A stretch of 24,496 bases of DNA. Origin: Discostella pseudostelligera (lineage: Eukaryota > Bacillariophyta > Thalassiosirophyceae > Thalassiosirales > Thalassiosiraceae). The notes under the pieces are model-generated. The model was not told the DNA's origin, did no database searches, and saw nothing but the letters and a program-made list of their open reading frames with translations. Location: NCBI GenBank assembly GCA_036940085.1, contig JALLBK010000465.1:1-24496 (forward strand). The letters are read 5' to 3'. Position numbers and translations under genes: made by a program. Of this stretch, positions 17,001 to 24,496 are shown one piece after another (within the stretch, counting starts at the first letter, position 1; each line of letters opens with the position of its first letter).

Positions 17001-20000
17001 TCTCGTGCACACCCACTATCAGATTTCTAGCTTCGGCGTGAACAAAGGAATCTGAATAGGCGAATTCTTCATCGACCATCGCTATTGAAGCCGACGACAT
17101 ACTGCGGCCACTCTCAATGGTCTTTATTCCAGCGTCCTGTCTACCACCTTCCGTTGATAAAACCTGTTGCATGTGACCATTACTTGACGATGATGATCGC
17201 GAGACTGATGATCTCCCAGACAATGGCCTGTAACTATCATGATAAGCAGGTCTTGAAACATTCTCGCTGGAGTTACTGCCTCTGCTAAGGTGAGTACATG
17301 TGTTCGCAAGCGGAGATGATAATAAGCTACTTGAACTAGTTGCTTTCTGTAGGGAGAAATTGTTTGAATTCGAGCTTTGGCAGTTCAAATTATCTGTCCT
17401 TGTTTCATGCCCAACATCGTCTACTGCACATAGGTCTGGAGGTGGCTTTGCCGACGATGTCGTGTCTTGTGATGGTAGTGATTTGGAGAATATATCAGGT
17501 ATCGTAGATACATTTCCCACTTCCCCTTGTTCAGGGTAGTTTGTGGCAGCAAATGAATTCAAACTGCTCGGGGCAGGGTGCGGGAAGAGATTTTGAACCG
17601 GAATGTCGGGTAGATCAATTGCTAAATCGGGGAATGATGCATTAGTTTCCGACACCTCGTCAAGTTTTTCCAACATCGAATGCACCGCATCTGTGCTTCT
17701 TGATCTGGTTATGGCAAGGGATGGTTGGTTATATAAATCGTTGGTACTCCTTTGAGGCTCTACTACTGCATTGTCTGAGTTGGATCGTGCATTAGGTTCA
17801 GTCTCCGCCAACTTCATATTCCCAGGCGGCGATCGATGAGGGACGTTGCCCTCGCGTTCCACCACAGTTGAGCTACTAGGAGATATAGAGCTCTTCAAAG
17901 CCTGCAAAGCCATCAGAGTACTCGCTCCACCGAAGCTCAGTGCGCTAACCATATCACTCTGACTATCTGTCGATGATGGAATTTGGAGACCATGACGGGC
18001 AATGGCCGGCAAGCTCGATGATTCGTCGCTCTCGCTCTCGCTGGACGAGGAATTGCTGGTGGAGCTGCCACTACTACCACTACTGCTATTGTCACTGTCC
18101 GATGAGAACGAGTTGCTACTATCACTGCTGCTAATGCTACTCGCCTCACTGCCTACAATCTTTCTTCTATGACCAAACCCAACGAGCAAGCCACCGCTAT
18201 CTTCACTAAAGTCTGTGGTATAGCTTGAGTTGACCGTAGGTCTTCTTGAAGTCTCTGGTATACGAATCTCGTCATCTTCAAGGGGAGATGTCTTGGTTTT
18301 TATTTTTTCCGCTTTTGGTGTGTCCACATTGTTATCTTTTGTCGTGTATGACAGCCATGAGTAGTCTCCACCATTTGCCCCCTTCGAGTTGACACTCCCA
18401 GGATGAGCATCTTCCTCCCTTGGTCTGAATTCCCTACCACGGGTAGTCGGTATTTCATCCTTCTTGTCCTCGGGCGACGATAGCTTCGCTACATTCTCCA
18501 CAGCTGGCAGCCTTGTTGTATCCCCTCCCTCCTCCACAATCGCGGTATTGATAGTATTCGCCAATAATAAGGGATTGAACGATGCCGTTTCATCTTCCAC
18601 TGCAGCAGTTAACGACTTATTCACTTCTCCGTCCACCTCTCCGTACATTACATCCACCCCAAGCGATAGATCCGACAAAATACTCTCATTATTTAGCGAA
18701 TCCCTTCGCAATGGTGTTTTTTTGTATGGCATTGATCTCAATTTCGAACTGTCCTGTCCAGAGTCGGATTGTTTCGACGACTGTCTACAACTGCTTGCAT
18801 TCGATGGTGGTAATCCGGCAAAGGAATCTCCTGAAGATTGACGCAATTTCAAACTGTCCGATACCGGAGTAGCTGATGATGATACTGTGGAGGATGGATG
18901 GTTTGCCACGGACGAAGACGAGGACCCACCCGCCCTGTCGACTGAAAGATGTTTGCTGTTGCTGTTGCTGGTACTATTGACACCACTGCTATTCGACAAT
19001 ATGGTGTCATCACCGATTGTTTCAGTAAGCTTGCGACACTCTTGGAGCAATCGACCAAATCTTGCCGTGGCAGTTGGGAGGTTACTAGCAGCGTCGTTCC
19101 CACCATGATACGAAATTGTAGACATGGACATGGGTGTGTCTATATCTCCGATGATGGATTCTGGAATAGCTCCCATTTGATTTTCATTGGAAGGAATGCC
19201 TCTCAGCACCTCTATCGTTGTATTTATTGCCAATGGTCGTTGATGATCAGGTGGTTGATGCTCATCATTCGGCGTCCTCCGACCTCGCTTCCTAATGTCG
19301 GTAGACTCAACATGATGTATTTTACGAGATTTTGATCCCGTCGAAGACAAGAGCGATGTTGCCGATGCATCATGTTTGCTACTTGCATCCAGTAACGGCG
19401 GCAGAGGATGCAACATGTTGTCAAGACTACTACTTGCTCGTCGACTACTATCACCTTTGTATGCATCACCACCCACAGCACCGGACAATACTGCCGACTC
19501 TCGCTCAGATGCAATCTCTCGTTCATATACCGACAATGACATGGAAGATTCAACCAATAACTGCATAGATGATTTGGCCACTAGGTCGTCACTGATGCGT
19601 CTGGTTATTGTTGAGTTTGGAGGAGTAGGCCGGCTAGTAATTGGATTCAGATTCATCTCTCCCTTCATACTCGACCTTCGACTCCTCCTAACGCCTCCAT
19701 CATCCAAAAGGCTAAGTGATACTGATAATGCTGAGCTCGATGCTCCGCTGTGAACACTGAAGGGATTGCTCCGTGGACTAATGTCGTTGGCATTTTTCTC
19801 CTCTGATATGCATCCCATGATAAGTTTGTCGCCATCGCCGTCACCGCCGGTAGTACCATAATTATTTTTGCTCAATATCTTTCCTGTGGAGGCACTTGCT
19901 ATGATGTCATCGCGTGGATGAGAAGCAGCCGCCGCAGCAGCGCCACCACCATCACCAAAGCTAGCAGCACCAGTATTAGTAGTCGTATCCGCTGGAAATG

Positions 20001-20502
20001 TCGTGGGCAAAGGCATGGTAGGGTACAATCGTCGTAAATTACTCCCTAAGGCAAATTCTCTTGGTGGCATGGGACGGAAGGGCGTAGGACTAATGTGCTG
20101 CTGCTGTGGACTACCTCCTTCATTTTCGTGGTGGTGGTGGTGATGATGATGAGAATGAGAGGATGAAATATATGAGGGATGTAGTAGTTTGGAAACAGTG
20201 GAGGATGTCACTGTTCCTGTGGTATCACTTGTGGTCGATGGAGTGGGTGTGAGAGATCTTTGAATAGTATTATAGGAAGGATGATTGCCCCCTGTATGCG
20301 ACTGTTGCTGTTGCCGATGCTGCTGCGACTGATGTTGCGGTCGATACTGATGTGGAAGTGGAATCTCATGTTGGGAATGCGATGCTGATGAAGAAGAAGT
20401 TGCCGGCTCCAGAGCCGCAGCCGCCCGACCGCGGAACAATCGTTTGTCGCCCTCTTCATCCCGGTAATTCCCCGCGACAGACGGCTTATTCGACCACATC
20501 AC
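14080..20502 (-). CDS. Giant Ser-rich single-pass membrane protein with seven FG-GAP repeats
   Basis: 2140 residues in one uninterrupted exon. The first about 1690 residues are low-complexity and Ser/Asn/Asp-rich, with Gln- and His-runs (eight His near 120), an acidic Ser tract near 800-830, and no enzyme domain. A short ELYEDFP motif occurs twice (about 1240 and 1320). Cys-Lys-Cys residues sit just before one hydrophobic helix (about 1697-1722, starting LLLLVALLVPILIVAIVAGV). After it come seven repeats with FGxSVS...DGxRxxVGAP-type cores (about 1755-2130), a full integrin-alpha-like FG-GAP beta-propeller. No N-terminal signal peptide is seen, so a type II topology with the propeller outside or luminal and a long disordered cytoplasmic tail is likely. 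Proteins of this build are frequent in diatoms, and adhesion or surface sensing is a guess. Convergent to BRF1. Confidence 0.8.
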   Translation of the reverse strand: MMWSNKPSVAGNYRDEEGDKRLFRGRAAAALEPATSSSSASHSQHEIPLPHQYRPQHQSQQHRQQQQSHTGGNHPSYNTIQRSLTPTPSTTSDTTGTVTSSTVSKLLHPSYISSSHSHHHHHHHHENEGGSPQQQHISPTPFRPMPPREFALGSNLRRLYPTMPLPTTFPADTTTNTGAASFGDGGGAAAAAASHPRDDIIASASTGKILSKNNYGTTGGDGDGDKLIMGCISEEKNANDISPRSNPFSVHSGASSSALSVSLSLLDDGGVRRSRRSSMKGEMNLNPITSRPTPPNSTITRRISDDLVAKSSMQLLVESSMSLSVYEREIASERESAVLSGAVGGDAYKGDSSRRASSSLDNMLHPLPPLLDASSKHDASATSLLSSTGSKSRKIHHVESTDIRKRGRRTPNDEHQPPDHQRPLAINTTIEVLRGIPSNENQMGAIPESIIGDIDTPMSMSTISYHGGNDAASNLPTATARFGRLLQECRKLTETIGDDTILSNSSGVNSTSNSNSKHLSVDRAGGSSSSSVANHPSSTVSSSATPVSDSLKLRQSSGDSFAGLPPSNASSCRQSSKQSDSGQDSSKLRSMPYKKTPLRRDSLNNESILSDLSLGVDVMYGEVDGEVNKSLTAAVEDETASFNPLLLANTINTAIVEEGGDTTRLPAVENVAKLSSPEDKKDEIPTTRGREFRPREEDAHPGSVNSKGANGGDYSWLSYTTKDNNVDTPKAEKIKTKTSPLEDDEIRIPETSRRPTVNSSYTTDFSEDSGGLLVGFGHRRKIVGSEASSISSSDSSNSFSSDSDNSSSGSSGSSTSNSSSSESESDESSSLPAIARHGLQIPSSTDSQSDMVSALSFGGASTLMALQALKSSISPSSSTVVEREGNVPHRSPPGNMKLAETEPNARSNSDNAVVEPQRSTNDLYNQPSLAITRSRSTDAVHSMLEKLDEVSETNASFPDLAIDLPDIPVQNLFPHPAPSSLNSFAATNYPEQGEVGNVSTIPDIFSKSLPSQDTTSSAKPPPDLCAVDDVGHETRTDNLNCQSSNSNNFSLQKATSSSSLLSSPLANTCTHLSRGSNSSENVSRPAYHDSYRPLSGRSSVSRSSSSSNGHMQQVLSTEGGRQDAGIKTIESGRSMSSASIAMVDEEFAYSDSFVHAEARNLIVGVHENTCDEGNLLQKKQQGSGESPLENIKSNLNDDLSSVSSVVSRARNTFTRPVSAAANQTKDVNALNDNSNVSGRELYEDFPDLTRRTDELRKSSEVNVSSDSKSDIVIGNIVSSELECKSAVSADGRVTTEGQRKHFPFDMRSMRSGDDDNFIGDELYEDFPNMLNDGEMIVFQRNNSSKVLLANEETDWKKPWNTSTKTLPLVSSSNQGSDVNINLRSGSIASRQEREVQPAVDERSSDGSMALFESKQALENMGLYAAPTDVEDLETPAIEEDTQMYRKRLSRTSNASSSITEWDFSGHGRKPGALANESIDNAQALPPISSKPRSSLHSQSDEELELLESSQLDIVPSNMKAEEQFEHEKVNLQGKTSSVRTLAAASKKMTEMLQSSKLLRMQRQTKNDESFDDDSNSYCLSEKSAKTDVQSRPSERYPMEPVISSPFDSDEDEISAGDDRFQECKQEVESLHSAISPSVNKSLDGAFNESGNSMSLHMPRKGESIVGEGSSDDDESDEETQDFQSSKRTPQQRCKCQKSTLLLLVALLVPILIVAIVAGVVTKQLKKSSTSDSPSPTNMPTQPSANVIPSWTQVGSDMVGESSGDEAGFSISVSEDGSRAIIGARRNARDGLKNRGAARIFQYDANMNSFVPIWDVVGEAAGDQLGYSVSMARNGTRVAVGAIGSDKNGKNSGQVLIFDEDISTNTWILVHEMIGEDEYSLFGASVSFSQDGTKIIVGAPYHSEGADVTKSGRSYVYAEVNAEWMLLGEPMLGGSSNELFGWAVSISPNAPFVAVGAPLLEGSSGSGYAKVFIFQENEWQLYGEQMMLGGAGDRFGFSVSLAGDYNYQRIAIGAPGMAGNGEGSGLVSVYESDGSGSWQRSGDDLLGIGVGENFGFAVAMTSDATRMTVGVPNKKVEGVTVGEVHVVDITSDGLVSAGVISGRDGENFGASVSISHDGMLVYGGSPKTNLIRAFGEMYYQR

Positions 20503-21002
20503 TCCATCTAGGTAGATACGCTGCTCAGCCTCTCTCTCTTGTTATCTACTTTTCTATCTATATATTGCAACGATCGCGCCCGTTGATAAAGATACCCCAC
20601 TTTTATCGTCATCGATATGAGAGCCGCGAATGCTCATGGTTGGATGTTGGATTCAGTACGATATTCAGTTGCGCTTCTGTTTGGGCGGGATGGGGTTTTG
20701 AGTTTTGCGTTCTAATGGGGCTGCTTTGATGTCGTACAGGCGATATTTGCTACAGCCACAGTGTAGAAAACATCGCCATATTATCGGTTTAGATGATATA
20801 GGGTCATTTCGGATCATTTTAGATGACGTACCGCTACCAAATGCCTGGAGGACATTCGCGTAGGGGGATCAGACATTTGGCGAACAAATCGCCGCTAGAA
20901 CAGACCTAAGCGAGAATTGAGCGACCACGCGACCTGCGACCTTCAACCTGCAACCTCCAACGATGAACCAACGACCACCGACCATGTCCATGTCATTTTT
21001 AT
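20503..21002. promoter_or_regulatory. Divergent intergenic region between the FG-GAP and FGE-like genes
   Basis: 500 bp. It holds TTTGGGCGGGA near 20677, a weak E2F-like match, and a GTCAT...ATGAC pair around 20800-20827 overlapping TGACGT at 20824-20829, the core of CRE/bZIP elements (reported as CO2/cAMP-responsive in the diatom Phaeodactylum). A + strand frame from ATG 20963 to 21151 overlaps the FGE-like start out of frame and would be an upstream ORF if transcribed. Confidence 0.35.
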
Positions 21003-22811
21003 GTGCGCCATTCGTCGACCATGAACCTGACGATGAAGAGCCCTCTTCCACATCCACTAGTACTGCATACCAAGCAGTACATTGCATTCTACCTCCTACT
21101 ATGGACAACCTACTGTCTATTTTACGCATCAGCCACCACCAGCGACAATAATGGGATGCTCGAGGTCGATGCCGAGGAAGAGGAGCCACATCCGGATCCC
21201 AATGAAGAAAACTACCCCGGCATGATCTACATTGGTCGGATGGACGACGATGGTAGGCGAGTTGGATTTGATGCCGATAATGGTACGTGATGAAAGTTCT
21301 ATCTCGCATAATAATTATTTGCCTGTCCTAAAACGCACCTAACAATTGCTTCAACCATCAACCACCTCTTACCTCCTACCTCACCAATGCATAAAAGGAA
21401 TCAAATATATCTTCGGGACAGGATTTGATGAAACACACAAGAATATTTTAGAGGCAGACTTACAACATGAACACTACGGTCCAGACTCTGAACATGATTT
21501 ACCGGATAGAGCGCATGGAAAGACACGAGAGCAGGTATTGCATGAAAAACGAAGGTGCGAATTGGATTTGTCACAGGGTCCTAAGCCATTTGGATGGTTT
21601 GGTGAGCTTAGTTTTACTGTATGAAATGCACTTTTGCATTGTAAATCATCTCTTCTTCCTTAGTGGCATCTGTTATTCTAACACTAAATTTTGCATCCCC
21701 ACAAAACAGAGGAACATCCGCTGGACGGTGGAGCCGTTCCACCAAAAGTAGTACGCGTCGACCCCTTCTTCATTGATGAAGCACCCGTAACCAATAAAGA
21801 ATTTGGAAAGTTCGTCCGAGCTACCTATTATGAAACGGAGGCTGAAAAGTTTGGTTGGTCGTTTGTACTTAGCTCGTTCTTGCCCAATGCGGACCAATTG
21901 GAGTCGGCGGAGGTCGATCCAGAGGCGGTAGGTGCATCACATGTTGTGCTTCTAATTTATTCGAATATCTGTGGATTCTCTCAACACAGTAATCTACCTT
22001 CGTTCATCCATAGGAAGATTGGGTGGCAGTGGATAAAGCATACTGGAGAAATCCTGAAGGTCCGGGTACTTCCTACAAATATCGTGAAAATCATCCTGTC
22101 ACTCATGTCTCACATCGGGATGCCGCCGAATACTGCACTTGGGTTGGGAAGCGTCTCCCCGGTGAACGCGAGTGGGAAGCCGCCGCCCGTGCTGGTCACT
22201 ATGGCCCGAATAATCGAACATTGTACATCTGGGGTGACGACCAAACAACTGAGTTGGCGAAGGAGTATGCAAATCTTTGGGGTGATGGAGACTTTCCATG
22301 GGAGAACAAGGCCGAGGATGGTTGGAGAGCTACGAGTCCAGTGAAAACATTCAAACCCAATGCATTTGGTCTGTATGACATGACAGGGAATGTATGGGAG
22401 TGGATGCGTGGTGGTAAGCACAAGAATAGGATTGTACGAGGAGGAAGTTATGTCGATAGTCTTGACGGCAGTTTCAACCACGCTGCAACTTTAGGTGCAC
22501 GTGCCACCCTCCACGCAACAACCACCACCGGAAATGTCGGGTTTCGATGTGTCAAATCCCCCAAGAGAAAAGTAGAGTATCATTATGTTTATGAAAATAA
22601 TGAAGATAGTGGAGCACAACTTGTCATCGAAGGCAACAATGGAGAGAGGAAATTTACTCAACAAAAGACTAGACGAGATTACGAAGATGACGAGAATGAC
22701 GATGAGTTTGATGAAGATATTGATCATGACCCGACAATGCCTCGGCCTGATGAGAGGCGTGGACGTAAGAAAGTTGTAAAGACAAGGACCTTGACGTCGG
22801 ATGAGCTGTGA
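21003..22811 (+). CDS. Formylglycine-generating-enzyme-like (SUMF) ER protein, catalytically incomplete (four exons)
   Basis: Exons 21003-21282, 21398-21601, 21710-21927 and 22014-22811 (introns 115, 108 and 86 nt) give 499 residues. An N-terminal hydrophobic stretch YIAFYLLLWTTYCLFYA fits a signal peptide or anchor. The FGE-sulfatase fold spans about 165-420: VDPFFIDEAPVTNKEFGKFV, HPVTHVSHRDAAEYCTWVGK, RLPGEREWEAAARAG, LYDMTGNVWEWM and VGFRC are all family blocks. At the active site human SUMF1 has Cys336 and Cys341. Here the aligned RGGSYVDSLDGSFNH places Asp382 and Ser387 there, as in SUMF2-type paralogues. The acidic C-terminal tail ends TSDEL, a KDEL-type ER-retention signal (SDEL is used by Plasmodium BiP). 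Probably a luminal non-catalytic paralogue that binds sulfatases or the true enzyme. Convergent with SPT4. Confidence 0.88.
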
Positions 22812-23056
22812 TTCGAAGAATTAAGAAATCGCTGGAAGAAGAAGGCCGAAACAACAAGTTTATGACGGTGTAATGTTGACATAGAAACATATAGAAATAT
22901 CTCGAAGTAATATTAGTATTAGATACAAAGTAGGAACGATTTGTTGGTATACCAGCAGGCAGGAGGTGCTCAGCGCCATAATTATTGTCAAGATGTGCGC
23001 GTTGGTCTAAATCAACCAATCAACCGTCAGGAAATTACTCTTCCTCACTGATTTAT
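22812..23056. other. Convergent 3' spacer between the FGE-like gene and SPT4
   Basis: 245 bp between stop codons on opposite strands. No gene or structured RNA is seen. Confidence 0.4.
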
Positions 23057-23572
23057 TCATTGAATACTATTCGGATCTGAACCGACGGGGCGACACCTCC
23101 ATCGACAGCCTCGATTCTCCAATTCTTCTTCTATTTCTCTATCAAATTGCCCCGTGACAGATATTGCATAAACACCCGGCAAATATAAATCCACCCGAAT
23201 CCACTTCGCAGTCCATGACTCCCCCGGATCCATCACTGCCACCTGCCCCTCAAAGAATGCCGTCGTGCATCGATTGCATCGTTCATGATTTCCGGCCATG
23301 TCGAGGAAAGGGCAGTTGTCGCATCCATCCTCGAGAAATTGATCGAGGGTCTTGATGAGCCCGCATCTCATGCAGGCGCGCACGCCCTTGAGCGCCGTCG
23401 GTACCGATGCTTGCGCCAGCTCCTCTACTTTGGGGGGGAGAGGATCGCCTTCCTCCTCCTCTTCATCGTCGTCGTAGCGGTTGTCTGCGTCCATGATTAT
23501 TATTCGTTTGTCAGGATCGTTATCGTTATCTACCGGCGGCGGCGGGATGTGGAATGAGTGGGATTTTGTCAA
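23057..23572 (-). CDS. SPT4: Transcription elongation factor SPT4
   Basis: 171 residues, one exon. The core is unmistakable: RACMRCGLIKTLDQFLEDGC-DNCPFLDM, then a G-x-W-x-AKW-I block (GESWTAKWIRVDLYLPGVYAISVTG). The CxxC near 67-70 and the later CDNC form the SPT4 four-cysteine zinc finger, and a following CNRC adds two more cysteines. SPT4 forms the DSIF heterodimer with SPT5, which sets Pol II pausing and processivity in the nucleus. About 60 extra N-terminal residues, Pro- then Asp/Glu-rich, precede the core, whereas SPT4 is usually about 115-120 long. A start at the second Met (about residue 27) would shorten but not remove this extension. Confidence 0.93.
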   Translation of the reverse strand: MTKSHSFHIPPPPVDNDNDPDKRIIIMDADNRYDDDEEEEEGDPLPPKVEELAQASVPTALKGVRACMRCGLIKTLDQFLEDGCDNCPFLDMAGNHERCNRCTTAFFEGQVAVMDPGESWTAKWIRVDLYLPGVYAISVTGQFDREIEEELENRGCRWRCRPVGSDPNSIQ

Positions 23573-23873
23573 TTGTCGCGAGATCCGAAACCGTCTGTCA
23601 TCCCCCTCTTGAAGTTGAAGGAGTACTAATTCCTAGGAGTACAAAGGAAATCCAAATCGTCTGTCTGGCGCAATGAATCCGTCTGTCCGTCTGTGGTGGT
23701 GGACCGATGCTTCTTCTTCCACTTGGAACTGCGCCACAACAGTACATCATCACCTCGGCCATGAACCATGATGATGATGTCCATCACTACACCAACGAAC
23801 AACTACTCCTACACCACTACCACCCTCGTCCGCATCCTCGCACCGTCATCATCATCTCCTCCACGGAACAAAT
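23573..23873. promoter_or_regulatory. Divergent intergenic region between SPT4 and the helicase gene
   Basis: 301 bp. A + strand frame (23707-23928) covers its second half and overlaps the helicase start out of frame. Its His/Pro/Leu-biased composition suggests leader sequence. No recognisable elements. Confidence 0.35.
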
Positions 23874-24496
23874 ATGGAGAGGCGATCAAGCCATCGTAGT
23901 CTTCGGAAGAGGGGAGTGCTCCACTTGACCTTAATTTTCAGTACTATATCATCGAAGATTTATAATGGGCACGGATTTCAACCGCATCATTGTCACCAAT
24001 ATGGAAATAGATGCCAATTACCTAGAACCAAATCATGCTTGCATGTCGTGCGTCGCCCTCAACGTCCAGAGAGCACCGAGAAGAAACGTGCCGAGCGAAA
24101 AGCAATCATCGAATCTCGTCAACATGATGCGCTTCAAGATCCAACATTATTGACAAACCTATCGTTTGCTGAATGCACTCAACTACATCCTAATTCCAAA
24201 CGTGCCATCATCGAAAACATGGGCCACCAAACCATGACGGAAGTCCAGGCCAAGTCATTTAGCGCTGCATTGGCGGGGAAAGATATTCTTGCTCGTGCTA
24301 GAACAGGCACAGGCAAAACGCTTGCTTTTCTGATACCTGTCGTAGAAAGAATTCTTTCCAATCCATTATACGTTCCAGGCAAAACAATTAGTTGTTTGGT
24401 GGTGGCTCCTACTAGAGAATTGGCAATACAAATTGGTGATGAAGCAGAGAAATTACTAATGCATCACTCAGATTTATCTGTGCAAGTGATGTACGG
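23874..24496 (+). CDS. DEAD-box RNA helicase, N-terminal part (cut by window end)
   Basis: A frame open from ATG 23874 (preceding in-frame stops at 23769-23777) runs off the end at 24496, giving about 207 residues. From about residue 103 it shows the DEAD-box core: the Q motif region (LSFAEC, then MTEVQAKSF), Walker A ARTGTGKT (motif I) near 143-150, and PTRELA (motif Ia) near 178. The sequence around ILARARTGTGKTLAFLIP most resembles Mss116/RH25/RH31-type organellar helicases. The first about 75 residues are Arg/Ser/His-rich with almost no acidic residues (MERRSSHRSLRKRGVLHL), fitting a mitochondrial or plastid presequence. A charged stretch STEKKRAERK follows. The DEAD motif and C-terminal domain lie beyond the window. 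A missing upstream exon cannot be excluded. Confidence 0.85.
   Translation, partial: MERRSSHRSLRKRGVLHLTLIFSTISSKIYNGHGFQPHHCHQYGNRCQLPRTKSCLHVVRRPQRPESTEKKRAERKAIIESRQHDALQDPTLLTNLSFAECTQLHPNSKRAIIENMGHQTMTEVQAKSFSAALAGKDILARARTGTGKTLAFLIPVVERILSNPLYVPGKTISCLVVAPTRELAIQIGDEAEKLLMHHSDLSVQVMY

Noticed and set aside
22110..22481. Minus-strand frames opposite the last FGE exon
   Set aside because: Shadows of a well-supported conserved domain on the + strand.

Overview
The window is nuclear DNA of a eukaryote with compact genes, short spliceosomal introns (about 75-165 nt, GTAAGT/GTACGT/GTGAGT donors) and housekeeping proteins of clear eukaryotic type. The mixture (a Ser-rich single-pass membrane protein carrying a seven-repeat FG-GAP propeller, an Atg22/UMF1-like transporter, dense intergenic low-complexity DNA) points to a microalga, most likely a diatom or another stramenopile. 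This is an inference from gene style; nothing in the window fixes the species.

Positions 1-4090 are gene-poor. They hold a three-copy dispersed tandem repeat (about 27-630), a possible decayed coding fragment (693-950), an AT-rich spacer, and then about 2.3 kb of degenerate GAG/CTC-type low-complexity DNA whose purine strand switches several times and which contains two pairs of direct repeats.

From 4132 on the window is gene-dense. In order: ribosomal stalk protein P2 (+, with a 5'UTR intron and one coding intron); a diverged duplicate of the 3' end of a downstream methyltransferase gene; a histone-fold protein (+) preceded by a cluster of E2F-type sites; a methyltransferase/zinc-finger protein (-); divergently, an Atg22/UMF1-like MFS transporter (+); the RNA polymerase III factor BRF1 (+, three exons) preceded by interleaved G-boxes and E2F-type sites; convergent to it, a 2140-residue FG-GAP membrane protein (-); divergently, a formylglycine-generating-enzyme-like protein (+, four exons) that lacks both catalytic cysteines and ends in SDEL; convergent to it, elongation factor SPT4 (-); and divergently, the 5' part of a DEAD-box RNA helicase (+) cut by the window end.

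There is no operon-like logic. Genes mostly alternate in divergent or convergent pairs with short shared spacers. Several concern gene expression (P2, a histone-fold protein, BRF1, SPT4, the helicase), and two unrelated promoters, those of the histone-fold gene and BRF1, carry the same E2F-type TTTGGCGGGA elements, suggesting shared cell-cycle (G1/S) control. The most unusual items are the histone-fold protein with two partial H3-like halves in apparently reversed order, the catalytically dead ER-retained FGE paralogue, and the interleaved G-box/E2F promoter of BRF1.
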